In this document: piece after piece, positions 63,494-64,000 of the stretch
How the letters are laid out: each line of letters opens with the position of its first letter
Position numbering within the stretch: the first letter of the stretch is position 1
Origin: Niallia taxi
GTDB taxonomy: Bacteria; Bacillota; Bacilli; Bacillales; Cytobacillaceae
Length of the DNA: 64,000 nt
Direction of reading: 5' to 3'
Assembly (NCBI RefSeq): GCF_004005475.1
Contig: NZ_RZTZ01000001.1
Span: 434,001 to 498,000 of the forward strand
Translations under genes and position numbers: made by a program
Notes under the pieces: model-generated
What the model was told of the DNA's origin: nothing
Seen by the model: only the letters and a program-made list of their open reading frames with translations
The model's database searches: none

Positions 63494-63781
63494 CTATCTA
63501 TTCCTTTTTTCCAACAGTGTTAACGTAAATTCGCCCACATTTCCTTTTTCATATAAGTTCGTGACAGATGTTGAGTATTGTTGGATAGCTGCAGCAAAGG
63601 ACAGCTCTGTTTCTGGAACGGTGACTTGAAAATCATTTTTGTACAATAATGTAGTAATGGCATGATAATCTTCATTTCCTACATCAAATACGACAGTAAT
63701 AGAATGAAGGCCGTCAATTAACTCTTCTTTATAGCTTTTTACATGTATTACCGTATCATTAAGTTTAATTTTGTTTACCAT
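63494..63781 (-). CDS. DUF3219 (YkvR-like) protein
   Basis: Small soluble protein of 95 residues, rich in beta strands, resembling B. subtilis YkvR (DUF3219). KIKLNDTVIHVKSYKEE and GLHSITVVFDVGNEDYHAITTLLYKNDF fit that family. No catalytic motif is visible and the function is unknown. GGGAA precedes the ATG. It lies 24 bases after the helicase stop. Confidence 0.78.
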   Translation of the reverse strand: MVNKIKLNDTVIHVKSYKEELIDGLHSITVVFDVGNEDYHAITTLLYKNDFQVTVPETELSFAAAIQQYSTSVTNLYEKGNVGEFTLTLLEKRNR

Positions 63782-63805
63782 AGCCCTAACATTCCCTTCT
63801 ATTTT

Positions 63806-64000
63806 TTATAAAAGCAGGCTCCGTAATTCCTCTTCTGTAATGGATGACAGCACTGCTTCATCTGTATTGATAAGCTCATCAACAAGAAGCCGTTTCTTTT
63901 CCTGGAGCTCATGGATTTTCTCTTCAATCGTGCCTTTAGCCATCAGCTTGATTACTTGAACGACGTTTTCCTGGCCAATCCTGTGAGCTCGGTCGGCAGC
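63806..64000 (-). CDS. SNF2-family DEAD/DEAH helicase, C-terminal end (cut by window edge)
   Basis: Only the last 64 residues are present. DRAHRIGQENVVQVIKLMAKGTIEEKI is motif VI and the following brace of SNF2/Rad54-like ATPases, ending with EEELRSLLL. In Bacillus such proteins are RapA/YwqA-like helicases. The rest lies beyond the window. Confidence 0.9.
   Translation of the reverse strand, partial: AADRAHRIGQENVVQVIKLMAKGTIEEKIHELQEKKRLLVDELINTDEAVLSSITEEELRSLLL

Overview
The window reads as chromosomal DNA of an endospore-forming, low-GC Gram-positive bacterium of the Bacillaceae. Evidence for this: strong AGGAGG-type ribosome binding sites with occasional TTG/GTG starts; a c-di-AMP (ydaO-type) riboswitch before a KimA-like potassium transporter; the yjlC-ndh pair with a Rex-like operator; glcU-gdh; a dipicolinate synthase A subunit; YqjM-type NADPH dehydrogenase; XylR/xylA/xylB; a YesM/YesN-type two-component pair; a DUF3219 (YkvR-like) protein. 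No rRNA, tRNA, CRISPR array, prophage or insertion sequence was found. Both ends cut through genes (an SH3b-type secreted protein on the left, a SNF2-family helicase on the right).

Layout. 0-13 kb: YitT-type membrane protein and asparaginase with a divergent XRE regulator, nitroreductase, acetoin/diacetyl reductase, riboswitch-controlled kimA, type II NADH dehydrogenase operon, Dabb protein, amino-acid permease, a small ORF, epimerase-like protein, namA. 13-28 kb: lipoprotein, MarR, glcU-gdh, a long TetR regulator divergent from a DHA2 exporter, orphan DeoR regulator, several MFS exporters (one paired with an HlyD adaptor and MarR), PsiE-like protein, aldo/keto reductase and GDSL hydrolase. 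28-30.6 kb: a zinc-starvation unit with two Zur-type boxes, a CobW-family GTPase gene broken by a one-base frameshift, and a znuA-type lipoprotein. 30.6-36.5 kb: a ThuA / two Gfo-Idh-MocA dehydrogenases / sugar isomerase operon with a divergent AraC regulator, then an unrecognised acidic 289-residue protein. 36.6-43.1 kb: a PhoD-like phosphatase and a complete pyridine salvage operon (pncA-pncB-nadD-nadE) next to a Nudix/winged-helix regulator of NrtR type. 43.4-49.2 kb: chemoreceptor, GAF-PAS histidine kinase, orphan dpaA, aldo/keto reductase. 49.2-62.3 kb: xylose/xylo-oligosaccharide utilisation (xylB, xylA, xylR, DUF624 protein, GH52 beta-xylosidase, three-gene ABC importer, two-component system). 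62.4-64 kb: luciferase-like monooxygenase, DUF3219 protein, helicase end.

How the parts work together. The xylose block is the most coherent system: the two-component pair probably senses an extracellular (oligo)saccharide, the ABC importer brings xylo-oligosaccharides in, GH52 cleaves them to xylose, and XylA/XylB feed the pentose phosphate pathway. A XylR-operator-like inverted repeat is found both in the xylA/xylR intergenic region and in front of the sensor kinase, so one repressor may control the whole block, with a cre site adding catabolite control at xylA. The NAD block carries every step from nicotinamide to NAD, and the same 23-bp inverted repeat stands before pncA and before the Nudix regulator. 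No strong case for a wholly new system was found; the best candidates for second looks are the frameshifted zinc GTPase, the shared operators, the unknown 289-residue protein and the orphan dpaA.
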